From contig QWRL01000038.1 in NCBI GenBank assembly GCA_003670425.1, positions 5,733 through 14,249 on the forward strand: 8,517 nucleotides of DNA. Reading direction: 5' to 3'. This document shows positions 5,667 to 8,517 of the stretch, in pieces. Positions within the stretch are counted from its first letter, which is position 1. Each line of letters starts with the position of its first letter. The translations under genes were made by a program, and so were the position numbers. The notes beneath the pieces were generated by a model. It made no database searches. It worked only from the letters and a program-made list of their open reading frames with translations, and was not told where the DNA came from. Origin of the DNA: Chloroflexota bacterium (GTDB lineage: Bacteria; Chloroflexota; Anaerolineae; Anaerolineales; UBA11657).

Positions 5667-6952
5667 CAACCGGCCTGGAGTATTTCAAGCGCGCGGTCCG
5701 TGCGCACGGCACGCTCGCGCACCAACTGGTTTGCCACGGCTTCCACCTGGTCAGCGCGCGCACCGGCAGCGATTGCAACCTGGCGGGCATGCAGCCCCAT
5801 GTGTCCGCGCTGAATACCCTCGGTGGCCAGCGCCCGCAGCGCGGCCAGATTTTGCGCCAGCCCCACGCTCACAATAATCTGCGCCAGTTCCGCAGCGCTG
5901 CTGACACCCAGCACCTGCAGCGCAGCGCGCGCGGTGGGATGTGCGCGGGTTGCGCCGCCCACAATGCCAACTGCCATCGGCATCTCCAGTGTGCCCGTCA
6001 GGTCGCCGTTGGCAGCGCAGGCCCAAGTGGAGAGGCTGGTATAGCGCCCGCCGCGCGCCGCGGCAGCGTGCCCCCCGGCCTCAATTGCGCGCCAGTCGTT
6101 GCCGGTGGCCAGCACCACCGCATCTACGCCGTTCATGATGCCCTTGTTGTGGGTTGCTGCCCGATAAGGATCCGCCACTGCGAAAGCCCATGCGGCGATC
6201 ACGCCATCGCGCACCTGTGCGCCGCTGAATTCTCCGAACGCAAGGTCGGCTGCCCGAAAGGTGGCACTGGCCGACGCCAGCCGCCGGTCCGCAAGGTTGG
6301 AGAGAATGCGCAAGTGCACACGCCCGCCGCTGATTTCGGCCACCAGCGGGGCAATGGTCTCGAGCGCAGTGTTGACGGCGTTTGCGCCCATCGCATCGCG
6401 CGTGTCGTAGATAAGGTGCAGCACCAGCAGCTGCCCGATTGGCGACTCGGCCAGTACGCGCACTTCAAGGTCGCGCGCACCGCCGCCCAGCCGCGCCAGC
6501 ACCGGATCCACCGCTGTGGCCGTTTGCAAGATGTGCGCTTTGGCTGCGAGCAGCGCTGTGCGCGCCTGCTCCACATGCGGCACATCCAATATCAGCAGCT
6601 GGCCGATCATCTCGGGTGCACTGGCCGTGGCATGAAAGCCGCCGGTGTTGCGCGCAAGGCGCGCCATAAAACTTGCACCGGCAACAACGGATGGTTCTTC
6701 GACCGCCATTGGTACGAGTACATCGCGGCCATTCACAACAAAATTTGCAGCCACGCCCAACGGCAGCGAAAAAACGCCCACCACATTTTCGATCATGTGG
6801 TCGGCTTGTGCCGTGGAAAGCGCATCCGGGCTGCCGAACGCAGCCTGCGCTTCCGGCGACAGCCCAGCCCACTCGGCCACAACCGCGGCGCGCTGTGCCA
6901 AACTTTGGTCGTAAAACCCGGAGAGGCGGGAAGACCTTTGAGCTTCGTCCAT
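5666..6952 (-). CDS. mvaA: Class II HMG-CoA reductase
   Basis: This enzyme interconverts HMG-CoA and mevalonate with two hydride transfers. Here it most likely works in the biosynthetic direction, next to HMG-CoA synthase. The 428-residue product follows the Pseudomonas mevalonii class II enzyme closely, with a constant offset of +3: Glu86 (VEEPS), Lys270 (HNKGIMNG), Asp286 (ATGND) and His384 (RGHMGLHAR) correspond to Glu83, Lys267, Asp283 and His381. DAMGAN (186-191) and GTLEMPM are also present. Asp149 falls where P. mevalonii has Asp146, a residue linked to NADH preference, so NADH use is plausible. I chose ATG 6952 because it gives MDEAQRSSRLSGFY, typical of the family, and the P. mevalonii length; an upstream in-frame start at 7015 adds 21 unrelated residues. 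No clear ribosome-binding site precedes it. It is the first gene of the block and its TGA overlaps the next ATG. Confidence 0.95.
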   Translation of the reverse strand: MDEAQRSSRLSGFYDQSLAQRAAVVAEWAGLSPEAQAAFGSPDALSTAQADHMIENVVGVFSLPLGVAANFVVNGRDVLVPMAVEEPSVVAGASFMARLARNTGGFHATASAPEMIGQLLILDVPHVEQARTALLAAKAHILQTATAVDPVLARLGGGARDLEVRVLAESPIGQLLVLHLIYDTRDAMGANAVNTALETIAPLVAEISGGRVHLRILSNLADRRLASASATFRAADLAFGEFSGAQVRDGVIAAWAFAVADPYRAATHNKGIMNGVDAVVLATGNDWRAIEAGGHAAAARGGRYTSLSTWACAANGDLTGTLEMPMAVGIVGGATRAHPTARAALQVLGVSSAAELAQIIVSVGLAQNLAALRALATEGIQRGHMGLHARQVAIAAGARADQVEAVANQLVRERAVRTDRALEILQAG

Positions 6953-7129
6953 AATGCGCGAGTATGCCCACGGCGATCTGGCAATCGCTGTCAGGCGGGG
7001 GCAGCCAGCTTGCAAAAGCTATCAACTTGCGCCGGGCGCTGCTGGTGCTATGCAGAAAAAAGCAAAAAAACCTGCCCCATTAAATTTATCCAGCGCATTT
7101 TGCGCGTGGTGAGTGGCCCGCAGGCGCGA
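6953..7129 (-). other. Spacer expected to hold the mevalonate operon promoter
   Basis: These 177 nt lie between the deacetylase stop and the reductase start, both on the minus strand. They hold the T-tracts described separately, a small inverted repeat AGCTT-TTGC-AAGCT, and a CATACT about 10 nt before the reductase ATG that could be a weak -10. I found no matching -35 at normal spacing, so no promoter is called with confidence. Confidence 0.3.
7056..7105 (-). terminator. Possible weak terminator of the deacetylase gene
   Basis: On the minus strand a 5-bp hairpin (GCGCA-AAA-TGCGC, 7105-7093) is followed about 22 nt later by T7-GC-T6 (7070-7056). The T-tracts are striking for this GC-rich DNA, but the hairpin is short and too far from them for a canonical intrinsic terminator. 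Confidence 0.3.
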
Positions 7130-8134
7130 TTAAGGGGCGGGGGTGGGTGATGCGGTGGGCAAGGGCTCCGCGAGGTAGAGGGCGAAGTCGCGCAGTGTTT
7201 CCTGGCCAGAAACACGTACGCGCCCCCACTTGTACGCATCCTTAAGCTGATGGTCAATTGCGAAGCGCGTTGTGACCGCGCCCCAATAGCCGATTTCCTT
7301 CAGCAAGCCAATCACCTCAGCATCGTACTCGCCCCCGGGATAGCAAAAGTATCGCGGCTGATAACCCACGTGCGCGCGAATTGTTTCCATTGAACCCAGT
7401 GCTTGATAAAGAATATAGTTGTGTGGCTGCCCCGGAAGTTCCACATGTGACTTGGTGTGCGGCTCGATCTTCCAGCCGGCCCGTGCCAGCTCTTCGGCCA
7501 TCTGCCAGTTAATGTAATCCGGCTCTTGTTTGTCGATCAGCTCTGTGGGTAAGAAGAGCGTGCCGGTGTAGCCGTGTGCGCGCATCACTGGAAATGCAAA
7601 GTCGTACACGCCGCGATAACCATCATCAAAGCTAATCACAATGGGCTTGGCCGGCAGCGGCTGGCCAAATGCCAGCGCATTCTGCATGTCATACAGGCTC
7701 ACAGTCTCAAAGCCGCGTTCGCGCAGCCAATCCATTTGAATTTGAAAGTTCGGCGGAATCACCGTCAGCCCGGTGCGCAGCGCACCGCTTTTGGGCGGGA
7801 GTGGCTCCACGCGGTGGTACATGAGGATGGGCACGCGCGCAATGCGTTTGCGTGCGTCGGCGTCGGGCGTTGGCCAGGGGCTGGCGGTTGCCGTAACGGT
7901 GGGCGATGCGGTTGGCGTGGTGGTTAGAGGTGCGGGGGGAGGTGGCGCCCGGGTTGCCGGGGAAGTGGGCGTTGCTGGGGGGGCCCCAGTTTTCGGGCGC
8001 GATTCAGGGGGCCCTTTGGCGGGCGCGGGGGGGTGTGGCGGCCTTGCGCTATCACATGCGCTGCAAAGCAGCGCAACGCTGCAGATGAACAGAAAGTGGC
8101 TCAGTGCTTTTCGGCGCAGCAGATTTGTTAACAC
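7130..8134 (-). CDS. Polysaccharide deacetylase (NodB-type) lipoprotein
   Basis: This 334-residue protein is predicted to be exported and lipid-anchored. The N terminus has LLRRK, a hydrophobic stretch, then LLCSAC with Cys27 as the likely lipidated residue (Cys at -3 is unusual for a lipobox). Residues 28-95 are a Pro/Thr/Ala-rich linker. The NodB domain of carbohydrate esterase family 4 follows: PILMYHRV (102-109), motif 1 SFDDGY (168-173), the metal-binding H-T-K-S-H (226-230), and motif 3 FCYPGGEYD (263-271). Such enzymes remove acetyl groups from N-acetylated or O-acetylated cell-surface polysaccharides or peptidoglycan; the substrate is not evident. The C terminus ends in a short PTASPTPAP tail like the linker. 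The start is GTG 8134, the only start found that preserves the signal peptide; no ATG occurs before the catalytic domain. No ribosome-binding site is obvious. The divergent gene starts 27 nt away. Confidence 0.9.
   Translation of the reverse strand: MLTNLLRRKALSHFLFICSVALLCSACDSARPPHPPAPAKGPPESRPKTGAPPATPTSPATRAPPPPAPLTTTPTASPTVTATASPWPTPDADARKRIARVPILMYHRVEPLPPKSGALRTGLTVIPPNFQIQMDWLRERGFETVSLYDMQNALAFGQPLPAKPIVISFDDGYRGVYDFAFPVMRAHGYTGTLFLPTELIDKQEPDYINWQMAEELARAGWKIEPHTKSHVELPGQPHNYILYQALGSMETIRAHVGYQPRYFCYPGGEYDAEVIGLLKEIGYWGAVTTRFAIDHQLKDAYKWGRVRVSGQETLRDFALYLAEPLPTASPTPAP
7951..7983 (+). other. G-quadruplex-forming motif inside the deacetylase linker
   Basis: On the + strand, four G-runs (7951-7953, 7959-7962, 7967-7969, 7977-7983) are separated by loops of 5, 4 and 7 nt, which fits the G3+N1-7 rule. 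A further G6 lies at 7934-7939. This is the template strand of the minus-strand deacetylase gene, and the runs reflect its Pro-rich linker codons. Any function is unproven. Confidence 0.45.
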
Positions 8135-8154
8135 GAGCGTTGATTGGCTAAAAT
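8125..8154 (+). promoter_or_regulatory. Sigma-70-like promoter, probably giving a leaderless transcript
   Basis: TTGTTA (8125-8130, 4 of 6 matches to TTGACA) and TAAAAT (8149-8154, 5 of 6 to TATAAT) are separated by 18 nt. The ATG at 8162 starts 7 nt after the -10 box, where transcription itself would be expected to begin, and no ribosome-binding site precedes it. The -35 and spacer overlap the start of the divergent deacetylase gene. Confidence 0.5.
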
Positions 8155-8161
8155 ACAGTTG

Positions 8162-8517
8162 ATGCTTGCAGCCGAAACACCGCGCTGGATCCGCCGGGTA
8201 GTTGGCTATGGTTTTGCAGCATTATTAATATTGATTGCCGCCGCTGCAGGCGCGCTGCGCGCCGGCGCTGCCGACCAGCGTGAGTTGCGCAACCGGATGT
8301 GGCGCACAGAGTTTGCACCGAACACTGCAAGTGACTGGCAGATTATCACCGACGCCGGCGTTACTGCAAACTTTGGGGACGGCGGCCTTGTGCTGGCGCT
8401 GCCTCACGCCGGTACGCAGGCTTTGATGTTGCGCGCAGGCGCCGTGGGCACGTGGACCATGGTAGTGGATGCTGCGCAAACGGCAGTGGCGGCTGGTGCA
8501 ATGCATGGCGTGGCATT
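8162..8517 (+). CDS. Membrane-anchored extracytoplasmic protein of unknown function, 5' part only
   Basis: A frame open from ATG 8162 to the window edge gives 118 residues and continues outside. I do not recognise the protein. Residues 1-12 are a short basic N terminus (MLAAETPRWIRR). Residues 13-35 are a hydrophobic helix (VVGYGFAALLILIAAAAG and on), a signal anchor or uncleaved signal peptide. After it come FAPNTASDWQIITDAG, then a Gly-rich NFGDGGLVLALP. This pattern resembles beta-sandwich surface modules common in Chloroflexota ('...SGW....D.G...Y.DG.Y.I'), but this is resemblance only. Supporting evidence for a real gene is the frame without stops over 356 nt, a promoter-like sequence directly upstream and sensible topology. 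It is divergent from the deacetylase lipoprotein, so both may act at the cell surface. Confidence 0.65.
   Translation, partial: MLAAETPRWIRRVVGYGFAALLILIAAAAGALRAGAADQRELRNRMWRTEFAPNTASDWQIITDAGVTANFGDGGLVLALPHAGTQALMLRAGAVGTWTMVVDAAQTAVAAGAMHGVA

Noticed and set aside
6953..7015. 21-residue N-terminal extension of HMG-CoA reductase
   Set aside because: The start is not an ATG, the residues are unlike class II reductases, and ATG 6952 gives the usual N terminus and length.
5648..7150. A 500-codon open frame on the + strand
   Set aside because: It lies antisense to HMG-CoA reductase and the start of HMG-CoA synthase, whose motifs are unambiguous. Its translation is Arg/His/Cys/Gln-rich with no recognisable domain, typical of antisense frames in GC-rich DNA.
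1..8517. tRNA or rRNA genes, CRISPR arrays, insertion sequences
   Set aside because: No cloverleaf-like, rRNA-like or regularly spaced repeat sequence, transposase or terminal inverted repeat was found by reading; the window is almost fully accounted for by protein genes.

Overview
The window is GC-rich, densely coding bacterial DNA. It most likely comes from a member of the Chloroflexota (Anaerolineae-like). This is an inference from the gene mix: a class II HMG-CoA reductase with an archaeal-type HMG-CoA synthase, thiolase and DUF35 cluster, a family 4 (iron-sulphur) uracil-DNA glycosylase, and a surface deacetylase with a Thr/Pro/Ala-rich linker. No rRNA, tRNA, CRISPR array or insertion sequence was seen.

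Layout. Positions 1-1976 (+) hold a tight run: the 3' part of tsaB, then rimI, then a CDP-paratose 2-epimerase-like SDR whose ATG overlaps the rimI stop. After a roughly 100-nt spacer with inverted and direct repeats comes a family 4 uracil-DNA glycosylase (2080-2706, +) that ends in QLDLF, a match to the bacterial sliding-clamp-binding motif. A strong hairpin at 2825-2869 separates it from the convergent minus-strand block. That block, read from 6952 down to 2897, is the upper mevalonate pathway: HMG-CoA reductase, HMG-CoA synthase (TGATG overlap), an archaeal/SCP-x-type thiolase, and a DUF35 zinc-ribbon/OB-fold partner. Upstream of it on the same strand lies a polysaccharide deacetylase lipoprotein (7130-8134). 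Divergent from that, 27 nt away, is the start of an unrecognised membrane-anchored protein (8162 to the window end). It appears to be transcribed from a promoter whose predicted start falls on its own ATG.

Main points. HMG-CoA reductase and synthase keep all their catalytic residues. The thiolase between them and the DUF35 gene has Gly where the family has the nucleophilic Cys, and Asn where thiolases usually have the GHP His. The adjacent DUF35 gene is frameshifted near 3041-3045, and its missing C-terminal half is plainly readable in another frame. In archaea, thiolase, DUF35 protein and HMG-CoA synthase form one substrate-channelling complex. Here two of the three members look altered while the rest of the operon is intact. 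This may be real decay or repurposing of the thiolase step, an altered thiolase-fold chemistry, or, for the frameshift, a sequence error.
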